A stretch of DNA of 26,018 nucleotides, from assembly GCA_018700655.1 (NCBI GenBank), contig JABIUG010000451.1, forward strand, positions 1 to 26,018. The letters are read 5' to 3'. The notes under the pieces are model-generated. The model was not told where the DNA came from. It searched no databases and saw nothing but the letters and a program-made list of their open reading frames with translations. The position numbers and the translations under genes were made by a program. The DNA comes from Rhodospirillaceae bacterium. GTDB lineage: Bacteria; Pseudomonadota; Alphaproteobacteria; SP197. Positions 1 through 6,582 of this stretch are shown here, piece by piece (positions within the stretch are counted from its first letter, which is position 1; the number at the start of each line of letters is the position of its first letter).

Positions 1-74
1 AAGCCGTAATGGTTGCCTGCCCGGCCGTTTCAGGGCAAAGGCTGGCTCGAACTTCACTGGAAACGCCACCATGA
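1..74 (+). CDS. possible 3' end of an upstream gene (partial)
   Basis: The frame beginning at base 3 is open from the window edge and ends in a TGA at 72-74. That stop overlaps the ATG of the next gene as ATGA. The visible 23 residues contain no motif I recognise. The 4 bp overlap is the same arrangement seen between several gene pairs further along, which is the only reason to list it. The frame of the next gene is also open back to base 2, so this could simply be non-coding leader. Confidence 0.25.
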   Translation, partial: AVMVACPAVSGQRLARTSLETPP

Positions 75-1432
75 CCAGCTTTGACCCCGTACAGGCCCAG
101 GCCACCGCGCAGCAGTTCCTTGCCGACAACCCCGATATTGAAACCGTCGAAGTCGTGATGACCGACCTCAACGGCGTCGTGCGCGGCAAGTGGCTGCCTG
201 CATCCAAGCTGGTCGAGGTCGCCGGCGGCACGACCGGCATGACGATTGATCTGGCGACCTGCGACATCTGGGGCCGGGACGTGCCGGCCGTGATCGAAGG
301 CACGCGCGAGGGCGATGGCGTCTGCCGGCCGGTGATGGCTTCGCTGCAACGCCTTTCCTGGCTGGAACGCCCCACCGCGACCCTGACGGTGCAGATGTTT
401 GACGAAACGGGCGAGGCCTGGCCGCTTGATCCGCGCACCGTGCTGCAGCAGGCGGTCGCCCGGCTTGCGGCACTGGGCCTCCATGCCGTGGTTGCGCCCG
501 AGCTTGAGTTTTATCTCTTCGGTGAAGCCCGCGGCACCGATGGTGAACCGCTGCTGCCGGCGACCCGGCTCAACGGCAAGAACCAGATCGGTGGCCAGCT
601 TTTCAGCGCCGACCTGATGCACGAACAGGCCGCGATCCTGACCGAGATGCAGCAGGCCTGCGCCGCCATGGGCCTGCCGCTCGAAAGCCTGGTGAAGGAA
701 CTCTCGCCCGCGCAATACGAGATCAACCTGCACCACAATGGCGATATCCTGCAGGCCGCTGACGATGCCCAGATGCTCAAGCGGGTGATCAAGGGGGTCG
801 CTGCCAGACACGGCCAGATCGCCTCGTTCATGGCCAAGCCGTCACGGGAACTCGCAGGCAACGGGCTCCATGTTCACGCCAGTCTGGTCGACGGCGACGG
901 GAACAACGCTTTTGGCGCCGATGACGACCTGCTGCGCCACGCGGTTGCCGGTCTGGGCGCGATGGCGGCCGATGCCTTCCTGATGTTTGCACCCCACCGC
1001 AATTCCTATCGCCGCTTTGCCGGCGGTCATCATGCCCCGATGGCGCCGACCTGGGGTCACGACAACCGCAATGTCGCCCTGCGCATCCCGCGCGGCGGGC
1101 CCCAGGCGCGGCGGGCCGAACACCGCATCGCCGGTGCCGACGCCAATGTCTTCCTTGTTCTGGCCTGTGTGCTCACCGGCATGGCCCATGGCATCGAGAA
1201 CAAGCTCGATCCCGGCCCGGCTTGCGAACCCGGTGAAGAACACGCCTGCGGTCCCGCCATGGCGCGCCACTGGCCCGGTGCGATCGAACGGTTTGAAGCC
1301 TCCGAACTGGTACCCGTCCTGCTCGGCACGGAACTGCACAAGGCCTACGCCGCGATCAAACGCACCGAGATGGCCGAGTTCGACGCCGTCGCCGGTCGCA
1401 TGGAATACGACACCTACCTCGTTGCTTCCTGA
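71..1432 (+). CDS. glutamine synthetase family protein (gamma-glutamylpolyamine synthetase-like)
   Basis: A 453-residue protein of the usual length for the glutamine synthetase / PuuA group, cytoplasmic, expected to use ATP to join glutamate to ammonia or a primary amine. An N-terminal beta-grasp segment (about residues 20-115, with DLNGVVRGK at 32-40) precedes the catalytic domain. Visible signatures are APELEFYLF (142-150, metal-binding glutamates), SPAQYEIN (212-219), GNGLHVHASL (263-272), the NSYRR segment (311-315), ALRIPR (336-341), and E350/R352 followed by GADANVFL (355-362). The family is certain. The substrate is inferred: the sequence is closer in style to gamma-glutamylation enzymes of amine catabolism (PuuA, GlnA3/4, GMAS-like) than to housekeeping GlnA, because it lacks the GlnA tyrosine adenylylation region I would expect near the C-terminus. 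It converges on the next gene with a 21 nt gap and no obvious terminator. Confidence 0.9.
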   Translation: MTSFDPVQAQATAQQFLADNPDIETVEVVMTDLNGVVRGKWLPASKLVEVAGGTTGMTIDLATCDIWGRDVPAVIEGTREGDGVCRPVMASLQRLSWLERPTATLTVQMFDETGEAWPLDPRTVLQQAVARLAALGLHAVVAPELEFYLFGEARGTDGEPLLPATRLNGKNQIGGQLFSADLMHEQAAILTEMQQACAAMGLPLESLVKELSPAQYEINLHHNGDILQAADDAQMLKRVIKGVAARHGQIASFMAKPSRELAGNGLHVHASLVDGDGNNAFGADDDLLRHAVAGLGAMAADAFLMFAPHRNSYRRFAGGHHAPMAPTWGHDNRNVALRIPRGGPQARRAEHRIAGADANVFLVLACVLTGMAHGIENKLDPGPACEPGEEHACGPAMARHWPGAIERFEASELVPVLLGTELHKAYAAIKRTEMAEFDAVAGRMEYDTYLVAS

Positions 1433-1453
1433 GGCTGATCGGACCCCAGACGT

Positions 1454-2386
1454 TCAGACCAGTTCCCGGACCGCGGCGATGTGGTCTGGCGTGGTGGCGC
1501 AGCAACCGCCGACAATGCGGGCGCCGTCATCGAACCATCGGCGAGCGTGACCGGCCAGCCTGTCGGGGCCATGGCTGGTGGTATCAATGCTATGGAAATG
1601 GCCACCGTCTTCTACCGATTCATCGGATTCGCCATAGCCGGTGTTGGGATAGGCGCCAACCGGCCCGTCGAATGCTGCGGCGAGCCGGGGCAGGCAGACG
1701 TCGATCGCTTCGGCAGACGAACACATCAGCAGGATCGCTGCGACCTCGCGGCCGTCCAGCGCTGCGACCAGGTCCTCGAAACTTTCGCCGTGTTGCATCG
1801 TGCCTGTTTCGGTGACGTGGCGTACCCCGAGCACGACCGGCAGACCGATATTGCTGACGGTATCGACCGCGGTGACGCAGTCTTCGATCCAGCCGACATA
1901 TTCTGGCAGGATGAAATCAACCCCGGCGGCGGCCAGTTCGCGCGCCTGCATGGCAAATTCGCGGGCGAGGTCCTCGCGGTCGACCGGCACTTCCGGGCGT
2001 CCGCCATGGGGCGGGGCCATGCCCCCGGCGACAAAAGCGTCGGGCTTGAGCCGGTCGCGGGCTTCGACGGCAATCTCGCCTGCCATGCGGGTGTAGGCCT
2101 CGGCCTGGTCTTCCAGCCCGACCAGGCCGAGCTTCACGGAGTTGGTCCAGAAGCTGTTGGTGATCAGGATATCGGCGCCGACCTTGAGGTAGTCTTCATG
2201 GCCCTCGCGCACGACGTCGGGCGCGTCACGCATCGCGGTGGCCGACCAGGCACCGAGCACACGGTCCTCGCTGACCCCGTGGGAGACGTAAACCCCGCGC
2301 CGTTGCAGTTCCGATCCGGTCGCGCCGTCCATCACCAGAGGCGGGCCGCTATCAAGGCGTTCCAGAAACCTATTACCACTCATCAT
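1454..2386 (-). CDS. homocysteine S-methyltransferase family protein
   Basis: A 310-residue (beta/alpha)8-barrel methyltransferase. The family moves a methyl group from a donor such as S-methylmethionine or a betaine to a thiol, normally homocysteine, using a zinc held by three cysteines. The sequence shows the N-terminal DGATGSEL motif (20-27), an isolated cysteine in LLMCSS (C222) and the GGCC pair near the end (C295, C296). This is the complete zinc-ligand set. YPNTGYG (246-252) is also typical. Two ATG codons are adjacent (2386 and 2383). An AAGGGGAG Shine-Dalgarno lies just upstream and is better spaced from the second. The gene points away from the MttB-type methyltransferase gene across a 272 bp region, so the two may be linked in methyl-group metabolism; that link is inference. 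The real acceptor could differ from homocysteine. Confidence 0.88.
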   Translation of the reverse strand: MMSGNRFLERLDSGPPLVMDGATGSELQRRGVYVSHGVSEDRVLGAWSATAMRDAPDVVREGHEDYLKVGADILITNSFWTNSVKLGLVGLEDQAEAYTRMAGEIAVEARDRLKPDAFVAGGMAPPHGGRPEVPVDREDLAREFAMQARELAAAGVDFILPEYVGWIEDCVTAVDTVSNIGLPVVLGVRHVTETGTMQHGESFEDLVAALDGREVAAILLMCSSAEAIDVCLPRLAAAFDGPVGAYPNTGYGESDESVEDGGHFHSIDTTSHGPDRLAGHARRWFDDGARIVGGCCATTPDHIAAVRELV

Positions 2387-2410
2387 CGTCTCCCCTTGGC
2401 GTCAACAACC

Positions 2411-2439
2411 AGCATAGGCCGATTGCGACCACGTGACAG
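2411..2439 (-). promoter_or_regulatory. candidate sigma70-like promoter for the homocysteine methyltransferase gene
   Basis: On the minus strand, CTGTCA (2439-2434) is followed after 17 nt by TATGCT (2416-2411), each matching four of six consensus positions. Transcription would start about 20 nt upstream of the ATG. The spacing is good but the boxes are only moderate matches. Confidence 0.35.
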
Positions 2440-2509
2440 GCCCGGGTTCCATCTGGTGGATACCTCTCATCGTTCGCGTCGTGGGATGGACCGTAGGCAC
2501 AATATGGCT

Positions 2510-2552
2510 CTAGAGCGGATATTGTTTCCACGGAAACATGTGAATCCGCTCT
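2510..2552. repeat. palindromic repeat with CTAGAGC arm (first of a pair)
   Basis: A 9 bp perfect inverted repeat (AGAGCGGAT at 2512-2520, ATCCGCTCT at 2544-2552) encloses a second perfect 7 bp one (TGTTTCC at 2523-2529, GGAAACA at 2532-2538). It would fold into a nested hairpin. It lies in the spacer between two divergent genes and begins with CTAGAGC, like the other palindromes in this window. There is no T-tract, so it does not look like a simple terminator. Dispersed intergenic palindromes of this kind are common in alphaproteobacterial genomes. Confidence 0.75.
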
Positions 2553-2564
2553 CCCTCATAGAGT

Positions 2565-2628
2565 TAGAGCAACTTCACCTGATTTGATTATATCGCGAAG
2601 CGATTCAATCAAATCAGGATTTGCTCTA
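2565..2628. repeat. palindromic repeat with long AT-rich stem (second of a pair)
   Basis: Outer arms TAGAGCAA (2565-2572) and TTGCTCTA (2621-2628) are perfectly complementary. So are the 12 bp middle arms CCTGATTTGATT (2578-2589) and AATCAAATCAGG (2607-2618), and the 5 bp inner arms ATCGC (2592-2596) and GCGAT (2600-2604) around a GAA loop. The hairpin is unusually AT-rich for this window. It ends 30 nt before the GTG start of the MttB-type gene and could affect its expression or be an inert repeat copy. Confidence 0.8.
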
Positions 2629-2658
2629 GCGTATTCCTGACAGCGAACGGAATGCGCC

Positions 2659-4191
2659 GTGAACGAGCAGGCAGCCAGACCGGGTAGATCAAACCGCCGC
2701 CGCGGCGACCGTAGCGAGGCGGTGGCGCTGCCGCCCGTGGTTGGGCCAGGCCTCAGCGGTGGCGCGCTCAAGCCGCTCTCGGAGACGGAGGCCGATGCGG
2801 TGATTGGCGCTGCCTTTGATCTGCTGGAACGGGTCGGCATGGCCGACACACTGGAAAGCGGCCAGACAGCCCTCGTGGCTCACGGCGCTGTGCTCGGCGA
2901 CGACGGTCGTCTGCGCCTGCCGCGCGTGGTGGTCGAAAAGCTCATCGCGATGGCGCCATCGGACCCCACCGTCTTCGGTTACTTGCAGGAACGTGATCTT
3001 CAGGTCGGGCGCGCCCGTGTCCACCTGGGTGTCGGTGGCGCTGCAGTGCAGGTGCTCGATGGTGCGACCGGCCACTTCCGTGACTCGACTGCGCTTGATC
3101 TGTTTGATCTAGCCCGCGTGGTCGAGGCCTGTGACAACATCCACTATTACCTGCGCCCGACGGTGGCGCGCGATATGCCCGATCATCGCACGCTCGACAT
3201 CAACACCGCCTATGCCTGCCTGGCCGGAACGACCAAACCGATCGGCACGTCCTTCACGGCGCCCGAGACGGTCGACGAGGTCGCTGATCTCGTGGCAATC
3301 GCGACCGGTTGTGCCTTTGAGGCGCGCCCGGCCTGTTTCATCGCGGCCGTGCATGTCGTTCCGCCGATGCGGTTCGCATCAGATGGCTGCCTGGTGATGG
3401 AGCGTGCAGTGGCGCGCGGCATGCCGGTCCAGATCTGCTCGGCCGGTCAGGCCGGTGCCACCAGTCCCGCGGCGCTGGCCGGCGCGCTGGCACAGGGTCT
3501 GGCCGAATGCCTGGCGGGCATCTGTTACGTCAACGCGATCCGGCCCGGCCATCCCGTGATCTCGGCTCTCATGCCCTTTGTTTCGGATTTGCGGACCGGC
3601 GCGATGACCGGCGGTTCCGGGGAATGTGCGATTGCCAGTGCCGCTGCCGTGCAACTGCTTGCTCGCCTCAACCTTCCCTCGACGGCCTGTGCCGGCATGA
3701 CCGACGCCAAGCTGCCTGACAGTCAATCGGGCTCGGAAAAGGCGATGTCGGTCGCGCTCACCGCCCATGCCGGGGCCAACATGGTGAACCTCTCGGCCGG
3801 TATGCTGGGCAGCATCATGGCGGCTTCGGCCGAAGCTTTTGTCATCGACAACGACATGCACGGCGCGATCCTGCGTACGGTGCGGGGCATCGAGGTCGAT
3901 AGCGAGCGGCTTTCGGTCGATATCATCGACGCTGTTGTGCACGGCGAAGGCCATTTCCTGGGTACCGAACAGACCATGAGGCTGATGAAGTGGGACTATC
4001 TCTATCCCGATCTCGGCGACCGCCAGAGCATCGCCGACTGGTCGCAGGCGGGTGAACCCAGCCTGTGGGACCGTGCCCACCAACGGGTCGATACGATCCT
4101 GTCTTGCCCCCTACCGGACCACATTCCGGCCGAAGCGGACCAGGCGATCCGCGAACGTTTTCCCATCCTCCTGCCCCAACGAGGTTTCTGA
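2659..4191 (+). CDS. trimethylamine methyltransferase (MttB) superfamily protein, non-pyrrolysine
   Basis: A 510-residue member of the MttB/MtgB superfamily. These TIM-barrel enzymes take a methyl group from a tertiary or quaternary amine and pass it to a corrinoid protein. The N-terminus has the arginine-rich stretch usual for the family (SNRRRGDR) and the body has typical segments such as FGYLQERD and the glycine-rich MTGGSGECA. The frame is open throughout with no in-frame TAG, so unlike archaeal MttB it has no pyrrolysine. It therefore belongs with the betaine-type demethylases (glycine betaine, proline betaine, carnitine homologues) or an uncharacterised branch. No corrinoid protein (MttC) gene is visible in the window, so the acceptor is unknown. 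The start is a GTG with only a weak ribosome site; no ATG is better placed. Its stop overlaps the next start by one base (TGATG), indicating translational coupling to the SRPBCC gene. Confidence 0.85.
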   Translation: MNEQAARPGRSNRRRGDRSEAVALPPVVGPGLSGGALKPLSETEADAVIGAAFDLLERVGMADTLESGQTALVAHGAVLGDDGRLRLPRVVVEKLIAMAPSDPTVFGYLQERDLQVGRARVHLGVGGAAVQVLDGATGHFRDSTALDLFDLARVVEACDNIHYYLRPTVARDMPDHRTLDINTAYACLAGTTKPIGTSFTAPETVDEVADLVAIATGCAFEARPACFIAAVHVVPPMRFASDGCLVMERAVARGMPVQICSAGQAGATSPAALAGALAQGLAECLAGICYVNAIRPGHPVISALMPFVSDLRTGAMTGGSGECAIASAAAVQLLARLNLPSTACAGMTDAKLPDSQSGSEKAMSVALTAHAGANMVNLSAGMLGSIMAASAEAFVIDNDMHGAILRTVRGIEVDSERLSVDIIDAVVHGEGHFLGTEQTMRLMKWDYLYPDLGDRQSIADWSQAGEPSLWDRAHQRVDTILSCPLPDHIPAEADQAIRERFPILLPQRGF

Positions 4192-4625
4192 TGCATCTTT
4201 TCAAAAGCGCGGTGATCGACGCACCCCTCAGCAAAATCTGGCCGGTCTTGCGCCGTTTCGACAGTGTTGCCGAGTGGAGTTCCGGCATTGCTTCAGCCGA
4301 TATGGAAGGCGGTGATCCCTGTGACCGCATCGGCGCGATCCGCAAGCTGGTTCTGCCCGATGGCGGTGTGATCCGCGAGACCCTGCTGACGCTCGATGAC
4401 CGGCGCAACTGCTTCACCTATGACATCATCGAATCGCCCCTGCCGATCTGGAACTATGTCGCGACACAGAACTTCCATCCCGTCACCATGGGCAACCAGA
4501 CCTATGCCACCTGGGAGGTTCGCTTCGCCGTCGAGGACAAGGATGCCGACGCCATGGCCGAAGTCGTGGGCGTCGGCATCTTCGAGAGCGGTTTCAAGGA
4601 TATGCAGGACTACTTCGGTCGCTGA
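4191..4625 (+). CDS. SRPBCC (START/Bet v1-like) family protein, MxaD/polyketide-cyclase type
   Basis: A 144-residue protein made almost entirely of one SRPBCC fold, a hydrophobic ligand-binding cup. The start MHLFKSAVIDAPLSKIWPVL is the classic opening beta-strand plus 'AP...vW' helix, with W42 region DxVAEWSSG following. WEVRF and the amphipathic C-terminal helix (VGVGIFESGFKDMQDYF) close the fold. The ATG at 4191 is chosen because it overlaps the stop of the MttB-type gene and begins exactly at the first strand; the frame is open further upstream but that would lie inside the preceding gene. The tight coupling suggests it works with the methyltransferase, perhaps binding substrate or product. 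No catalytic residues can be named. Confidence 0.82.
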   Translation: MHLFKSAVIDAPLSKIWPVLRRFDSVAEWSSGIASADMEGGDPCDRIGAIRKLVLPDGGVIRETLLTLDDRRNCFTYDIIESPLPIWNYVATQNFHPVTMGNQTYATWEVRFAVEDKDADAMAEVVGVGIFESGFKDMQDYFGR

Positions 4626-4662
4626 CGCCCGGTCGCTGAAGGCCGGTTATTGAAGGGTGGGC

Positions 4663-5541
4663 TCAGACCTCCCGGATCGTGCGGTAGATCGCCGAGAAGT
4701 CCAGATCACCACCATCCCCTGCCGCAAACTCGGCAAAGCGGCGTGCCGCCTCCGCGCCGAAGGGAGTCGCCTGACCGCAGGATTGTGCGGCGTCCTGCGC
4801 CAATCCCAGGTCCTTGGCCATCAGGCGGGCGGCAAAACCCGGAGCGTAGCGGTTGCTGGCTGGTGCCTCCGGTGCGGGGCCTGGCACGAGGCAGCGGTTT
4901 TCCAGAATCCAGCTTTGCGCCGCGGCATTGCGGCAGAGGTCAAAAAACGCGCCGTGGTCGAGTCCCAACCCGTCGGCCAGGGCAAAGGCCTCGCAGACAC
5001 CCAGCGCGGTGATGCCGCAGTTCATGTTGTGGCAGGCCTTGGCCGCCTGTCCGCTGCCGGCGGCCCCGAAGTGGAGCACCTTTGCGCCCATGGCTTCGAG
5101 CAGGGGCCGGGCGCGAGCCAGATCATCCGGTGCACCACCGGCCATGAAGGCAAGGGTTCCTGCCGCAGCACCTTCGGCACCGCCCGAGACCGGGGCGTCG
5201 ACAAAACCATGACCGTGGCGGGTTGCCAGTGCGGCGAGTTCCTGCGCGCTGGTGACATCGATGGTCGAACAATCGACCAGAAGAGTGCTCGATTTCAGGA
5301 CGCCCAGCGTTGTTTCGTTCAGCACGTCGCGGACATGGCGGCCTTCGGGCAGCATCGACACGCTGATGTCTGCCGAGACCATGGCCTCTTCGGCACCCGC
5401 CGCGACCTTGCCGCCTGCTTTCTCGAGCCGCTGACAGGCACCGGGATCGAGGTCAAACCCCGTCACCTGGAAACCGGTGCCAACCAGGGTGATCGCCATG
5501 GGAAGGCCCATGGTTCCAAGACCGATGAAACTTACCTGCAT
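4663..5541 (-). CDS. NAD(P)-dependent beta-hydroxyacid dehydrogenase (3-hydroxyisobutyrate dehydrogenase family)
   Basis: A 292-residue cytoplasmic dehydrogenase with the full family pattern. It has the Rossmann GLGTMG (7-12), aspartate D30 at the end of the second strand (suggesting NAD rather than NADP), the DAPVSGG substrate loop (115-121), catalytic K168 and the following N172 in the KxxxN motif, and an all-helical C-terminal domain. It should oxidise a short beta-hydroxyacid, for example 3-hydroxyisobutyrate, tartronate semialdehyde in reverse, or a related compound. The start at 5541 is preferred over the longer open frame because a GGGAG ribosome site lies 7 nt upstream and the Rossmann strand begins at once. 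It is divergent from the DapA-type gene and converges with the SRPBCC gene across 37 nt. Confidence 0.88.
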   Translation of the reverse strand: MQVSFIGLGTMGLPMAITLVGTGFQVTGFDLDPGACQRLEKAGGKVAAGAEEAMVSADISVSMLPEGRHVRDVLNETTLGVLKSSTLLVDCSTIDVTSAQELAALATRHGHGFVDAPVSGGAEGAAAGTLAFMAGGAPDDLARARPLLEAMGAKVLHFGAAGSGQAAKACHNMNCGITALGVCEAFALADGLGLDHGAFFDLCRNAAAQSWILENRCLVPGPAPEAPASNRYAPGFAARLMAKDLGLAQDAAQSCGQATPFGAEAARRFAEFAAGDGGDLDFSAIYRTIREV

Positions 5542-5666
5542 GTTGAAACTCCCTGTCTGCGGCGCGGCGGGTTTTGCCTTCCCACTTTCGCCATGGGATC
5601 GGGGCTGGACGATACCGGGGCCATGGTCCACAAACGCGCTCCGACACACCAGCCGAAAGCGTACCC
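5542..5666. promoter_or_regulatory. divergent intergenic region, probable bidirectional promoter
   Basis: This 125 bp spacer separates the minus-strand dehydrogenase from the plus-strand DapA-type gene, so it must contain promoters for both unless transcripts come from further away. It contains two copies of CCATGG but no convincing -35/-10 pair on either strand. Confidence 0.35.
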
Positions 5667-6572
5667 ATGACCGAAAAGTTGCGGGGCATCGTTTCGCCCA
5701 ATCTGACGCCGTTCAACGACGACCTCTCGGTCGCCGAGGACCTCTATGTGCGCCATGCTCGCTGGCTGCTGGATCAGGGCTGTGCGGCGATCACGCCGTT
5801 CGGCACGACCGGCGAGGCGCTTTCGATCGGCATGGATGAACGCAAACATCTGCTGGAAGCGCTGGTCGCGGGCGGTGTTCCCGCCGATCGCATTATGGTC
5901 GGCACCGGGCTCACGAACCTGCCCGACACGGCCGAACTCTCGCGCCACGCCATGAAGCTTGGCTGTATCGGCGTGATGGTGCTGCCGCCGTTTTATTTCA
6001 AAGGGGTCAGCGACGACGGCATCCATGCCTATTTCAAGGCGCTGATCGCGATGGTGCCGGAAACCCGGATTTATCTTTACCATATCCCGCCGGTCGCGGT
6101 GGTCGGCTTCAGCCTTGATCTCATCAGGCGCCTGCAGGCTGATTTCCCCAATGAGGTCGTGGGCCTGAAGGACAGTTCCGGCGACTGGGAAAACACCAAG
6201 GGCATCCTCCATGGCGTGCCCGCGCTCCACACCTTTCCAGGTTCAGAGGTGCCGCTGCTCGAGGCCCTGCGCATGGGTGCGTCGGGTTGCATCACGGCCA
6301 TGGCCAACATCAACGCAGCCGCGATCCACGATATCTTCGTCAACTGGCAGGCCGGGGATGCCGATGCGCGCCAGGCAAAGGTCAAGGCGTTCCGCATTGC
6401 GGTGCAGCCCTACAGTCCGATCCCGGCGATGAAATGGCTGCTGGCCGATGCTACCGGCGACGCACGCTGGAAAACCGTGCGCCCGCCGCTCGACGCTCTG
6501 CCCGACGACAAGGGCAGGGAACTGAAACAGACACTGCAAAGCGAGTTTGGATTCGAACTCCACTGGTCTTGA
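5667..6572 (+). CDS. dihydrodipicolinate synthase (DapA)/N-acetylneuraminate lyase family protein
   Basis: A 301-residue class I aldolase-family protein. The hallmarks are all present: GTTGE (46-50), which binds the keto-acid carboxylate, tyrosine Y138 in YLYHIPP, and the Schiff-base lysine K168 in GLKDSSGD. The family splits or joins pyruvate (or a similar 2-keto acid), or dehydrates/decarboxylates sugar and hydroxyproline derivatives. Nothing in the sequence decides between these. A biosynthetic DapA role is unlikely because the gene sits in a catabolic cluster and is followed after 10 nt by the fused hydantoinase-type gene, suggesting one transcript. The ATG at 5667 starts just before the first barrel strand; its ribosome site is weak. 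Confidence 0.88.
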   Translation: MTEKLRGIVSPNLTPFNDDLSVAEDLYVRHARWLLDQGCAAITPFGTTGEALSIGMDERKHLLEALVAGGVPADRIMVGTGLTNLPDTAELSRHAMKLGCIGVMVLPPFYFKGVSDDGIHAYFKALIAMVPETRIYLYHIPPVAVVGFSLDLIRRLQADFPNEVVGLKDSSGDWENTKGILHGVPALHTFPGSEVPLLEALRMGASGCITAMANINAAAIHDIFVNWQAGDADARQAKVKAFRIAVQPYSPIPAMKWLLADATGDARWKTVRPPLDALPDDKGRELKQTLQSEFGFELHWS

Positions 6573-6582
6573 GGGACAACGC

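Noticed and set aside
1481..2587. 368-codon plus-strand frame over the homocysteine methyltransferase gene
   Set aside because: It is antisense to a gene with complete zinc-binding motifs and its translation shows no recognisable family.
2510..2628. Palindromes as rho-independent terminators
   Set aside because: No T-tract follows the stems on either strand, and they lie upstream of both neighbouring genes rather than downstream.
4657..5670. 337-codon plus-strand frame over the hydroxyacid dehydrogenase gene
   Set aside because: The minus strand carries all dehydrogenase motifs; the plus frame is a shadow.
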